This document shows positions 16,593 through 24,675 of a DNA stretch of 64,000 bases, one piece after another. The notes below the pieces were generated by a model, which did not search any database, was not told where the DNA came from, and was given only the letters and a program-made list of their open reading frames with translations. How positions within the stretch are numbered: the stretch's first letter is position 1; each line of letters starts with the position of its first letter. Source of the stretch: Photobacterium rosenbergii (GTDB lineage: Bacteria; Pseudomonadota; Gammaproteobacteria; Enterobacterales; Vibrionaceae); contig NZ_PYMB01000008.1 in NCBI RefSeq assembly GCF_003026455.1, forward strand, positions 62,001 to 126,000, read 5' to 3'. A program made the position numbers and the translations under genes.

Positions 16593-16647
16593 TTTTTATC
16601 TCGATGGGTGATGAAGATTGCCGTTGGAATTGGCTGGAGATAAGTGT

Positions 16648-18624
16648 ATGGCGTTAGATTTACTAAATATTGGTATGAGTGGGCTGAGGACCTCCCAAAA
16701 ACAGCTCAATGTTACCAGTCATAATATCAGTAACGTTAATACGCCGGGTTACAGCCGCCAGAGTGCAGAGCAAAAAGCCGATGATGCACATTGGATCGGG
16801 GGCAGCCAATATGGAACCGGTGCCTATATTGACAATGTGCGCCGAGCCTATGATCAGTTTGCAGCCCGTGAATTGACCCAGTCGACTACCCAGCTCCACC
16901 AAGCCAATGAGAGCCATGCCCAGCTAGCGGTGATGGATGAGTTTATTTCCAATAATGCCAGCAAAACCATCTCCAGCATGAACGATTACTACGACTCGGT
17001 GAAAAGCCTCGCTGACCATCCCAACGATCTTGGTTCACGTAAAGCGGTGCTGGAAAATGCTGCTCTGGTTAGCCAAACCGTTAATAGCACCTACGATACC
17101 CTTGCCGGTATGCAGCGGGATGTGAATGATCAGCTTGTTGCGACGGTTGATCGGGTGAATACCTTAGGGCAAGAAATTGCCACTTTGAATAAGCGTATTC
17201 AGGAAAACCCAGCCGGGGAGAAAAATGATTTGTTTGACCAGCAACAGAGCCTGGTCAATGAACTGGCACAGTACACCAAAGTTACGGTACTTAAAGGCAA
17301 AGATAACCTGGCGAATACGGTGATCATCGGTGATGGCCAAACCCTAGTGTCAGGCACTGAATCCTCACGCCTGACTGTTATTCCCGGCGAGCCTGACCCG
17401 CTGCAGACACAAATCGCAGTCGATGATGGCCACAATGCCACCCCGCTGGATGCCGATAATATGGGCGGTATTCTTGGCGCTATGTTTGGTTTTCGCCGTG
17501 ATGTTGTCGAGCGCAGCATCGATGAAGTTGGACGGATGGCTGTCGGCTTTGCCGGACAGGTAAATACCATCCAGCGCCAGGGCTTGGATTTGAAAGGTGA
17601 GCAGGGCAAGAATATGTTTGCCGATATTAATGACCCTATTGCGATGCAACAGCGGGTGCTAAAACCGGTAGGCAGTAGTGCCGATATGACCGTAGCGATT
17701 GATGATGTCTCCAAACTTCAAGTGGGTGACTACCAGTTAAAAGCAAGCACCGATGGGACAATCAATAGCTACCAAATGTTTAATGCCAAAGGCGAACAAG
17801 TCTTGAGCCAAACAATTGCAGCAACAGACCCGCAAGTGCTGCAAGCAGATGGTATGCAAATTAACGTCAGTAATTTATCAGCGGCCCCGTCTGATGAAAC
17901 CTTTACCATTCGGCCTGTCCGCTTTGGTGGGGCTCAGATGGCAATGAATGCCACAGAAGCATCAGATATTGCCGCCCAGCGGGTAGTTACGGCAGCAGAG
18001 GCAAACCAAGGAACGGCGCATCTAGAGCCGCTACCTTCTGCGCAAGCTAGTGGAACCTATCGTGTAGCAATTAATGGTACTGGTGATGCACTATCAGTGC
18101 TGGATGATCAGGATAACCCGATCAGCTTGATTGGCTATGATGCTCAGGGCAATGCATTGCCGCCAAGCACAAGTATTGCTTATCCCTTAACTGATGGCGT
18201 TATTCACTTTGAGGGCGCCCCGAACACTCCGGTGCCAACGTTGGCACTTAACAGTGGTGCGACAGCCAATGACAGCTTTACGGTAACTTTGGGGGCAAAG
18301 CCTGCGGAAGGGGACAACAGCAACTTGTTGGAAATGCAGCACCTGCAGACAGAGAAAACCATGAACAATGGCCGTTCCAGTGTCATTGATTTGTTCCAGA
18401 CACTCACTACAGATGTCGGTATCCAGAAAATGAATGCCGAGAAGTTTGGCCAGATCAGCCAGCTTGATTTTGATGCGGCCACTGAGCGTGTTGCCAGTGT
18501 GTCCGGTGTCAATTTGGATGAGGAGGCGGCAAACCTGATGAAGTTCCAACAGGCGTATATGGCTTCCTCCCGCATTATGAGCGTGGCCCGCGAAACCTTT
18601 GATACGCTGTTGCGTGCGGTTTAA
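16648..18624 (+). CDS. flgK: Hook-filament junction protein FlgK (HAP1)
   Basis: FlgK forms the first junction layer between hook and filament. It has 658 residues. The N-terminal D0/D1 has LLNIGMSGLRTSQKQLNVTS and HNISNVNTPGYSRQ; the central variable domains are large; the C-terminus has GVNLDEEAANLMKFQQAYMA. GGAGA lies 8 bp before the ATG at 16648; an alternative start ten codons earlier would add residues not seen in FlgK. Chaperoned by FlgN, which is encoded in this window. It forms an operon with flgL. Confidence 0.96.
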   Translation: MALDLLNIGMSGLRTSQKQLNVTSHNISNVNTPGYSRQSAEQKADDAHWIGGSQYGTGAYIDNVRRAYDQFAARELTQSTTQLHQANESHAQLAVMDEFISNNASKTISSMNDYYDSVKSLADHPNDLGSRKAVLENAALVSQTVNSTYDTLAGMQRDVNDQLVATVDRVNTLGQEIATLNKRIQENPAGEKNDLFDQQQSLVNELAQYTKVTVLKGKDNLANTVIIGDGQTLVSGTESSRLTVIPGEPDPLQTQIAVDDGHNATPLDADNMGGILGAMFGFRRDVVERSIDEVGRMAVGFAGQVNTIQRQGLDLKGEQGKNMFADINDPIAMQQRVLKPVGSSADMTVAIDDVSKLQVGDYQLKASTDGTINSYQMFNAKGEQVLSQTIAATDPQVLQADGMQINVSNLSAAPSDETFTIRPVRFGGAQMAMNATEASDIAAQRVVTAAEANQGTAHLEPLPSAQASGTYRVAINGTGDALSVLDDQDNPISLIGYDAQGNALPPSTSIAYPLTDGVIHFEGAPNTPVPTLALNSGATANDSFTVTLGAKPAEGDNSNLLEMQHLQTEKTMNNGRSSVIDLFQTLTTDVGIQKMNAEKFGQISQLDFDAATERVASVSGVNLDEEAANLMKFQQAYMASSRIMSVARETFDTLLRAV

Positions 18625-18638
18625 GGATTGGAGGCGTT

Positions 18639-19856
18639 ATGATCAATCGAGTATCAACCTTTTCCCAGTATCAGAACCTGACCTCTAATCTTATGCGTAA
18701 GCAAGGGGCGGTAAACAACACTAATGAACAGCTGGCAACGGGTAAACGAGTCAAAACCGCCGGAGATGATCCGATTGCCTCGGTATCGACCCAAAACTAC
18801 AAGCAGCAGCTGGTACAAATTGAACAGTTCCAAAAATCTATCACCCTAGCCAATAACCGTCTGGGTACCCTTGAAACCTCCCTCAAGAATGTAGAAAGCC
18901 ATATTGATAGCTCCAAGCAAAAAGTGATCGGCATGATCAATGGTGCGATGGGCAGCGATGATAGGTCGGCATTTAAAAGTGAGCTGGAAAGCTTGTATGA
19001 AGGCCTACTTAACCTTGCCAATACTCAGGATGAAGGTGGTAACTATGTGTTTGCCGGCCATCAAGTGAACGTGATGCCGTTTGTTGATAATGGGGGGACG
19101 GTATCTTATGAGGGTGATAGTGGTCATCGTGAAGCGCGTATTGATACATCGGTACATGTCAAAACCAGCCAGCCAGGTTCACTGGTCTTTCAGGAAATTG
19201 CCAACCCTTTTGGAGATTATCGCCCAAACTATGAAGGGCTAGAAGAAGGCTCTGGTTTGACCTTGCTCTCGGCAACCAACTCAAATTCGTCAGATGACGC
19301 TGAATATAGCATTGAGTTTTCCGATGATGGTGTTGGTGGGCTCAACTACAGGCTTTTGTCTGATGATGGTGCGGTTGACGAAACTGGGCCTTATATACCT
19401 TCCGAAGGAATTAAGTATCCAAATACTCCTGGTGTTGAACCTGAGCTTGCCGTCAAACTGGACGGCGAGATTGTCGACGGTGACCAAGTTACTCTGGAAA
19501 AGACAGATACCATCGATCTGTTCCAGACCATGAACGACGTTATCAAATATTCAGAATATGACTCATCTTCGCCGGAGGCAAAGGCAGGCTTGCAACGCTC
19601 GATAGAAGAGCTCAATGCTGCGTATGTTCATATGAACCAGCGCCGGGCAGAAGTCGGTACCGGATTGAAAACCCTTGAAACTTATGAGGCCCAGCACCAA
19701 GATTTCGAATTGAGCTTGAATAAAGCCAAAGGAAGCTTGGAAGATCTGGACTACAGCAAAGCAATTATCGAGCTAAACGAAGACATGCTGGCCCTGCAAG
19801 CCTCCCAAGCTGCCTTCAACCAAACCAAGCAACTCAGTTTGTTTAACTACTTATAA
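18639..19856 (+). CDS. flgL: Hook-filament junction protein FlgL (HAP3)
   Basis: FlgL is the second junction layer, contacting flagellin. The 405-residue product shows the flagellin-like N-terminus (NEQLATGKRVKTAGDDPIAS) and C-terminal helix (IELNEDMLALQASQAAFNQT, then LSLFNYL). The middle region (about 190-270) is acidic and variable. GGAGG is 7 bp before the ATG. It lies 14 bp after flgK and is followed by a hairpin terminator. Confidence 0.96.
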   Translation: MINRVSTFSQYQNLTSNLMRKQGAVNNTNEQLATGKRVKTAGDDPIASVSTQNYKQQLVQIEQFQKSITLANNRLGTLETSLKNVESHIDSSKQKVIGMINGAMGSDDRSAFKSELESLYEGLLNLANTQDEGGNYVFAGHQVNVMPFVDNGGTVSYEGDSGHREARIDTSVHVKTSQPGSLVFQEIANPFGDYRPNYEGLEEGSGLTLLSATNSNSSDDAEYSIEFSDDGVGGLNYRLLSDDGAVDETGPYIPSEGIKYPNTPGVEPELAVKLDGEIVDGDQVTLEKTDTIDLFQTMNDVIKYSEYDSSSPEAKAGLQRSIEELNAAYVHMNQRRAEVGTGLKTLETYEAQHQDFELSLNKAKGSLEDLDYSKAIIELNEDMLALQASQAAFNQTKQLSLFNYL

Positions 19857-19877
19857 TTTTCCTCCCCTTTCGGGATT

Positions 19878-19901
19878 AAAGCGGCAGAGTTTTGCCGCTT
19901 T
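19878..19901 (+). terminator. Terminator after flgL
   Basis: A perfect 9-bp stem AAAGCGGCA / TGCCGCTTT with a 6-base loop, 21 bp after the flgL stop. The T tract is short, so termination may be incomplete. Confidence 0.7.
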
Positions 19902-19923
19902 GAGGAAAGGAAGGAGAGCCCGG

Positions 19924-19963
19924 TTCTAGGAGGAGCGGGCCCTAGGTGTTAGGAAGAGCTAAG
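19924..19963. repeat. CTAGG-rich intergenic repeat B
   Basis: GGTTCTAGG and GGGCCCTAGG followed by a degenerate GTTAGGAAGAGCT lie within 40 bp. They share the vocabulary of cluster A (7829-8030: GTTCTAGGAGCT, GGGCCTAGGAAG) and of cluster C (56286-56396). Confidence 0.65.
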
Positions 19964-20004
19964 AAAGAACTTGATTTGGTCAGGCTCTTGCAAACAATCT
20001 GGTT

Positions 20005-20055
20005 CGCCCATCGCCCATCGCCCATCGCCCATCGCCCATCGCCCATCGCCCATCG
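20005..20055. repeat. Seven-copy tandem repeat of CGCCCAT
   Basis: Seven exact head-to-tail copies of the 7-bp unit CGCCCAT run from 20005 to 20053, followed by a partial CG. The array ends 24 bp before the -35 element of the flagellin promoter. A 7-bp unit shifts helical phase with every copy gained or lost, so copy number could influence upstream factor binding; this is inference. Confidence 0.95.
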
Positions 20056-20078
20056 AAAAATTATTTTAAAAAAATTCC

Positions 20079-20105
20079 TAAAGGTATTTTTGCTCGTGCC
20101 GTTAA
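20079..20105 (+). promoter_or_regulatory. Sigma-28 (FliA) promoter of the flagellin gene
   Basis: TAAA (20079-20082), exactly 15 bases, then GCCGTTAA (20098-20105): 11 of 12 positions match TAAA-N15-GCCGATAA. Start near 20115, about 60 bp before the flagellin ATG. No acceptable sigma-54 element was found in the same intergenic region. Confidence 0.87.
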
Positions 20106-20177
20106 TAGAAGTACTTAAACAAAAATAGATATTTACCCCCCGCTAAGGCTGGGTTGTAACTCAACAAGGAGCGAAAT

Positions 20178-21677
20178 ATGTCTGTTACCGTAAATACTAA
20201 CGTTTCAGCGATGACGGCCCAGCGTCACCTAGGTTCAGCAACTAACAACGTAAGCAGCAGCATGGAGCGTTTGTCTTCTGGTTTGCGTATCAACAGTGCT
20301 AAGGACGATGCGGCGGGTCTACAAATCTCTAACCGTCTAACCAGCCAGACTAACGGTCTGAACGTGGCGATGCGTAACGCCAACGACGGTATCTCTATGG
20401 CGCAAACTGCAGAAGGTGCGATGCAGGAGTCCACCAACATCATGCAGCGTATGCGTGACCTGTCTCTACAGGCAGCTAACGGCTCTAACTCTGATGAAGA
20501 CCGTGGTGCTATCCAGAAAGAAGTAGACAGCCTACAGGAAGAGCTAAACCGTATCGCCGATACGACTTCTTTCGGTGGCCAGAACCTGCTTGATGGCTCG
20601 TACGGCACTCAGGAGTTCCAGATTGGTTCTAACTCTAATGAAACTCAGTCTTTGACGCTAACTGATGTTTCAGCGCATGCTATTGGTCGTACGACTCGTG
20701 GCTTTGATGCAGGTACAGGCCCTGTATCAACAACCATTTCTCCAGGAGATGCGAATACTTCTGGTAGCATGACATTGAATCTTGGTGGTACTGATCATCA
20801 AATCGATATCAACAAAGACATGACTGCTGATGACTTAGCCAACAAGATTAATAACATTTCTGGTATTAGCGATGTTGAGGTTACCGGTGGTTACTCTGAT
20901 CCTAACCAGGTCAGTCTATCGGCTGCGGATATTGAAGCAGGTCAAACTATTGCCCTTGATATAGGTGGAAAAACAATAACGCTTGATAACACAATGGATG
21001 GTGATGATGCTGCACAAATTGATGCTATTAATGCGGGACTTGATGGTACAGGTATAACTGCTGTAAGTGATGGAGCCGGTGGTATCCATATCAATAGTGA
21101 GTCTGATTTTGATATTGCTGCCACAATTTCAGGTGGTACTGGTGCTACTGCAATTGATGTAACAACTTCAAATGGTACGGAGAACCTTGCTGGCGGCGGC
21201 ACATTGACTGGTGGTGGTTCTGCTGTTGAACAGAAAGGTACTACTGTTGATTTTACCGTTGACCTGACTAACGCAAAACTAAATACTGGCATTTCAAGTG
21301 TATCTGTTAAAGATGGTACTAATGCTGCTGTTGATATGGCTATTGATACATCTAAAACAACAACAGAGTCGGTTGCTAGCATTGATGTTTCTACAGCAAA
21401 AGGCGCTCAGAGTGCGGTTGATATTCTTGATTCAGCCATCGCACAGGTTGATGAGCAGCGTGCGGACTTGGGTGCATTCCAGAACCGTATGAACCACACC
21501 CTGAACAACCTAGCGAACGTTAACGAGAACGTTAATGCGTCTAACAGCCGTATCAAAGACGTTGATTTTGCAAAAGAAACAACAGACCTGACTAAGAACC
21601 AGATCCTACAGCAGGCATCTACTTCGATTCTTGCCCAGGCGAAAATGAACCCGCAGGCGGCATTGAGCCTACTGTAA
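20178..21677 (+). CDS. fla: Flagellin (filament subunit)
   Basis: This is the structural subunit of the polar filament. The 499 residues are longer than the roughly 375-380 of many Vibrio flagellins. The N-terminal D0/D1 (1 to about 175) has [18 protein letters not shown] and [20 protein letters not shown]. The C-terminal D1/D0 (about 400-499) has [19 protein letters not shown] and ends PQAALSLL. The difference is an enlarged T/G/D-rich central surface domain (about 175-395) whose codons are more A/T-rich than those of the ends. AAGGAG is 8 bp before the ATG. It is transcribed from a sigma-28 promoter. It is the only flagellin gene in the window. Confidence 0.96.
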   Translation: MSVTVNTNVSAMTAQRHLGSATNNVSSSMERLSSGLRINSAKDDAAGLQISNRLTSQTNGLNVAMRNANDGISMAQTAEGAMQESTNIMQRMRDLSLQAANGSNSDEDRGAIQKEVDSLQEELNRIADTTSFGGQNLLDGSYGTQEFQIGSNSNETQSLTLTDVSAHAIGRTTRGFDAGTGPVSTTISPGDANTSGSMTLNLGGTDHQIDINKDMTADDLANKINNISGISDVEVTGGYSDPNQVSLSAADIEAGQTIALDIGGKTITLDNTMDGDDAAQIDAINAGLDGTGITAVSDGAGGIHINSESDFDIAATISGGTGATAIDVTTSNGTENLAGGGTLTGGGSAVEQKGTTVDFTVDLTNAKLNTGISSVSVKDGTNAAVDMAIDTSKTTTESVASIDVSTAKGAQSAVDILDSAIAQVDEQRADLGAFQNRMNHTLNNLANVNENVNASNSRIKDVDFAKETTDLTKNQILQQASTSILAQAKMNPQAALSLL

Positions 21678-21693
21678 TTCATTGACAGAAAAG

Positions 21694-21717
21694 AGGCATG
21701 GCTCAATGGCCATGCCT
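21694..21717 (+). terminator. Terminator-like hairpin after the flagellin gene
   Basis: AGGCATGGC / GCCATGCCT type stem (8-9 bp) with a short loop, followed by TTTATT, 17 bp after the stop. It probably trims or partly ends the abundant flagellin mRNA before flaG. Confidence 0.78.
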
Positions 21718-21753
21718 TTATTCGCTTTAAATTAATAAGGAGAAGTGATTATC

Positions 21754-22173
21754 ATGGATAAACTCTCAGATAACCTCTCAGCTTCTTCTCTTACTTCCGT
21801 TCTTCCCGCAAAACAGAAGCCTAACCTTTTCATCAATGAAGTTGGCGTAACAACGCGCACCAATGCTGCAAAAACAGAGTTACCGCTAAACAGCACCGTC
21901 AAACAATTAGAGAAAGCCGATGACACTCGTATGATGAGTGAGCCTGCTGCAGATGAACTTAATGAGTTTCACCGCGAGCAAATCGAAGCCTTGTCAAAGC
22001 GGATTAACCGTGAACTCAAGTTTGAATATGACGAAGAACATGGTGAGCAGGTTGTCTACATCTATGACAAGACCAGTGGTGATTTAATCCGGCAGATCCC
22101 GGCACAGGAACTACTAGAACTAAACGAAAGCTTATCGAAATATTCCGTGAGTTCATTTCAAGAAAAAATCTAA
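21754..22173 (+). CDS. flaG: Flagellar protein FlaG
   Basis: FlaG is a small protein next to fliD in polar flagellar clusters; loss tends to lengthen or alter filaments in other bacteria, and its exact job is unresolved. The 139-residue product has a disordered S/T/K-rich N-terminal half. The conserved C-terminal FlaG domain has RINRELKFEYDEEHGEQVVYIYD and GDLIRQIPAQELL (each only partly quoted from the family pattern). ATG 21754 is preferred to a GTG at 21745 that lies too close to the GGAG site. There is no separate promoter, so it depends on read-through from the flagellin. Confidence 0.92.
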   Translation: MDKLSDNLSASSLTSVLPAKQKPNLFINEVGVTTRTNAAKTELPLNSTVKQLEKADDTRMMSEPAADELNEFHREQIEALSKRINRELKFEYDEEHGEQVVYIYDKTSGDLIRQIPAQELLELNESLSKYSVSSFQEKI

Positions 22174-22175
22174 CT

Positions 22176-22191
22176 TGGCTTGTTTTTTGCA
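22176..22191 (+). promoter_or_regulatory. Sigma-54 promoter of fliD-flaI-fliS
   Basis: TGGCTTGTTTTTTGCA has GG (22177-22178), 10 bases, then GC (22189-22190) and a perfect TTGCA. It starts 3 bp after the flaG stop; transcription would begin near 22201, 50 bp before the fliD ATG. Confidence 0.88.
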
Positions 22192-22250
22192 TTGATTCTG
22201 TATCCGAATTAAGCGGCAAGTCACATCGACTGAATGGGTAGAGGTTATAC

Positions 22251-23690
22251 ATGGCAGGTTTATCGGTAGGCGGTTTAGGCTCAGGCTTGGATGTTGCTGG
22301 AATGACCCAGCAATTAGTTGCTGCTGAACGTACTCCAAAACAGCTTCGCATTACCGATGAGAAATCCAAAGTCGATGCAAACTTGAGCGCTTACGGTTTG
22401 GTGAAATCTTCAGCCAGTACTTTGCAGGACTTGCTGGAAGATTTTGTTGATGATGAAGCTTTCAGTAGTAAATCGGCATCCTCTTCTGAATCTGGTTACG
22501 TTAGTGTTACCGCCGAAAGTAACGCCCAAAATGGTCGTTTTTCTATTGAAGTACTACAGATGGCGCAGAACCACAAAGTAGTAAGCTCTAATAGCTTTGA
22601 CGCCGACCCGGATGCTAGTTTGGGTAGTGGTGAGTTAGTTATCGGGCTCGGAAAGGAGTCTATGACAGTTAATATTGATGCGAATAGTAGTAACCTCAAT
22701 GATGTCTTAGAAGCTATCAACAGCCATGCGGATAATCCGGGTATTACCGCAACGGTTATCAATGATAATGAAGGCTCAAAAATTGTTTTTACCGGTAGTG
22801 CAACTGGTGAAGAGCAGAAAATTAGCATCGATGCTTCTGGGGCAACCGGTGATTTGACCAAGTTGGAATATCAGTATGATCCTAGTTTGCCAGATAGGGA
22901 TGATCCTACTTACCCCGATCCTCCGCCGGATATGGTCCAGATGCAGGCAGCGCAGGATGCTGAAATTCGGATAGATAATTTTTCGACGATAACTAGCGAC
23001 ACCAATAAATTTGAAGATGCCATCGCAGGCGTTACGCTGGATGTCAGTAAATTAACTGGTACGTACAACACCGGCGAAGATACTGATGAAATTTCAGTGA
23101 AAAGTGTGAATATTGAAATTTCGAATGATACGGATCAGGCAAAGTCTTCTTTGTCTAAATTTGTAGAAGCTTTCAATAGTTTGCATGAGATGGTGGAATC
23201 ACAATCAAAGTACGACGTTGATGAACAGAAAGGTGGGCCACTAGTCGGTGATAGTGTATCCCGTTCACTACTGGGTCAAATGCGTAACTTGATGAATGAG
23301 CCCGTCATCCTAAATGATCAAGTCATTTTGCTTTCTGAGTTCGGTGTAACCACGACCCGTGAGGGTAAAGTTGAAATTGATGATGATTTACTAGATACCG
23401 CCCTTGAAGAAAACTTCACTGCGTTTGGTTTGTTCTTTGATGGTGATGACGGCTTTCTGAAAAAAGCCGATGATCTGCTGGAGGGGTTTGTCGGCAGTGA
23501 AGGTACTATCACCAGCCGTGAAGACAGCCTTAAAGACCAGCAAAAGCGACTGGAAGATGATTTGGCATTGCTGGATGAAAGGATGGAAGCTTTTGAAGAG
23601 CGGACCTATCGTCAACTCTCCGCCATGGATGCCGCCATCTACAAAATGAACAACGAACTCAGCACTATGATGAGTATGCTGGTTTTCTAA
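22251..23690 (+). CDS. fliD: Flagellar filament cap protein FliD (HAP2)
   Basis: FliD caps the filament tip and folds incoming flagellin. The 479 residues start with the conserved GGLGSGLDVAGMTQQLVAAE segment. They continue with FliD_N and variable D2/D3 domains, and finish with the FliD_C coiled coil (KDQQKRLEDDLALLDERMEA, RTYRQLSAMDAAIYKMN). AGAGG is 8 bp before the ATG. It is first in the fliD-flaI-fliS unit and has its own sigma-54 promoter. Confidence 0.96.
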   Translation: MAGLSVGGLGSGLDVAGMTQQLVAAERTPKQLRITDEKSKVDANLSAYGLVKSSASTLQDLLEDFVDDEAFSSKSASSSESGYVSVTAESNAQNGRFSIEVLQMAQNHKVVSSNSFDADPDASLGSGELVIGLGKESMTVNIDANSSNLNDVLEAINSHADNPGITATVINDNEGSKIVFTGSATGEEQKISIDASGATGDLTKLEYQYDPSLPDRDDPTYPDPPPDMVQMQAAQDAEIRIDNFSTITSDTNKFEDAIAGVTLDVSKLTGTYNTGEDTDEISVKSVNIEISNDTDQAKSSLSKFVEAFNSLHEMVESQSKYDVDEQKGGPLVGDSVSRSLLGQMRNLMNEPVILNDQVILLSEFGVTTTREGKVEIDDDLLDTALEENFTAFGLFFDGDDGFLKKADDLLEGFVGSEGTITSREDSLKDQQKRLEDDLALLDERMEAFEERTYRQLSAMDAAIYKMNNELSTMMSMLVF

Positions 23691-23699
23691 AGGTGAAAC

Positions 23700-23993
23700 A
23701 TGCAAGAGTTAGCGAAACTAGAACAACATATCAAAGCCTTGCTCGAGCTTGAGGAATACCCAGAAGATTTTTCCGAGCAACTCGAGCAACTGGTTGCGGC
23801 AAGGCATGAGCAAGTTAAAACGATCCTAGAAGACCGTGATAACTTGAGTCGGGAGGCGTTTGAAGACGTCCAGCAACGTACCCGTGACCTGAAAGTGCTA
23901 CTTGAACAGAACAAAGCCCGGATACGGCAGAAGTTACTGACCGCCAAGCAAGGCAAGAAGTCAGTGTCTGTCTATCAAATGTATCAAAAATAA
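23700..23993 (+). CDS. flaI: Flagellar protein FlaI (FliT-like chaperone)
   Basis: The 97-residue product is a short all-helical, highly charged protein (repeated LEQ, EEYPEDFSEQLEQLV, TRDLKVLLEQNKARI). In position and size it matches Vibrio FlaI, which occupies the place of the FliT export chaperone for FliD in enterics. It lies 9 bp after fliD and 7 bp before fliS. The chaperone role is inferred from position and shape, not from a catalytic motif. Confidence 0.85.
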   Translation: MQELAKLEQHIKALLELEEYPEDFSEQLEQLVAARHEQVKTILEDRDNLSREAFEDVQQRTRDLKVLLEQNKARIRQKLLTAKQGKKSVSVYQMYQK

Positions 23994-24006
23994 ATAGGAA
24001 ATGATT

Positions 24007-24408
24007 ATGCGTGGTTCGCTTCAGGCATATAAGCAAGTGTCCGTTAACTCCCAGTTGGCCAGTGCATCTCCACACCGTGTGGTACTGATGCTATTAGGTG
24101 GAGCCATTGAGCGCTTGATCCAGGCCAAGGCCGCGATGGATCAAGGCAATGTTGCAATGAAAGGTGAGCGAGTGTCGAAAGCTCTGGCGATCATTGGCAC
24201 TTTGAAAGACAGCCTTTCGATGGAAGACGGTGGTGAGGTGGCAACCAACCTCGACAACCTATATGACTTTATGTTACGTCATATTATTGACGGTAGTTCG
24301 AACAACAAGCCGGAAAACTTCCTAGAGGTGGTCGACTTGCTACGTGAAATCAAGTCAGCGTGGGAGCAAATCCCTGCCGAGTTCCACCACTTGGCCGAAG
24401 AATCATAA
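24007..24408 (+). CDS. fliS: Flagellin export chaperone FliS
   Basis: FliS binds the disordered C-terminus of flagellin and brings it to the export gate. The 133-residue product has the family features SLQAYKQVSVNSQLASASPH, VVLMLLGGAIERLIQAK and the four-helix core ending SAWEQIPAE. I prefer the ATG at 24007 (AGGA 7 bp upstream) to the ATG two codons earlier at 24001. It is last in the fliD unit, followed by a hairpin. Confidence 0.95.
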   Translation: MRGSLQAYKQVSVNSQLASASPHRVVLMLLGGAIERLIQAKAAMDQGNVAMKGERVSKALAIIGTLKDSLSMEDGGEVATNLDNLYDFMLRHIIDGSSNNKPENFLEVVDLLREIKSAWEQIPAEFHHLAEES

Positions 24409-24468
24409 AATTGTCACAGTAAAACTGTGAGGTGTTGCGGTAACCTGCTCGTACAAAATCCGCTCGAA

Positions 24469-24502
24469 AGCTATCCCAAGCTTGCTTTTCATTGGGATAG
24501 CT
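24469..24502 (+). terminator. Terminator-like hairpin after fliS
   Basis: A perfect 11-bp stem AGCTATCCCAA / TTGGGATAGCT with a 12-base loop, followed by TCACAGCTTTT. The T tract is displaced, so efficiency is uncertain. It separates fliS from flrA, which must have its own promoter. Confidence 0.7.
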
Positions 24503-24675
24503 TCACAGCTTTTACCCGCCGTCGGTTGCCTTATTCTGTACTTTAATTACAATGGTCAGATAAGATTTGAAGTGGTTTCTCGTCGCATTACGCAGTTTTT
24601 TTCATACTTTTTGAAGATGAATCTCGATAATGCCAGCACGAAATAACTCTTAAGTAGGCAGGCAAACTCTTTTCT

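Larger units (their letters stand above)
15800..16647. other. AT-rich gap between flgJ and flgK (848 bp)
   Basis: This stretch is visibly richer in A/T than the flagellar genes on both sides, with many runs of A and T, and has no long open frame on the plus strand. It contains one plausible small minus-strand gene (15818-16000) and, at its right end, the sigma-54 promoter of flgKL (16577-16592). The 570 bp between them hold nothing I can assign; they may contain upstream regulatory sites or decayed foreign DNA. Confidence 0.6.
19857..20177. other. Intergenic region flgL-flagellin (321 bp)
   Basis: No gene is supported. In order it holds the flgL terminator, a short CTAGG-type repeat, a seven-copy 7-bp tandem repeat and the sigma-28 promoter of the flagellin. 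The 5' leader of about 60 nt carries a strong AAGGAG before the flagellin ATG. Confidence 0.75.

Noticed and set aside
20001-20016. GG-N10-GC pair upstream of the flagellin as a sigma-54 promoter
   Set aside because: The -12 part reads ATCGCC, not TTGC, and it arises from the first repeat units; the sigma-28 element nearby is far better.
20005-20055. The tandem array as a CRISPR
   Set aside because: The 7-bp units are directly adjacent, with no spacers, and there are no cas genes nearby.
20083-20093. GGTATTTTTGC before the flagellin as a -24/-12 element
   Set aside because: The spacing between GG and GC is 7, not 10.
19946-20128. A 60-codon open frame across the heptamer array (repeating PSPIAHR-like residues)
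   Set aside because: It has no ribosome site, its content is only the translated tandem repeat, and it overlaps the flagellin promoter.
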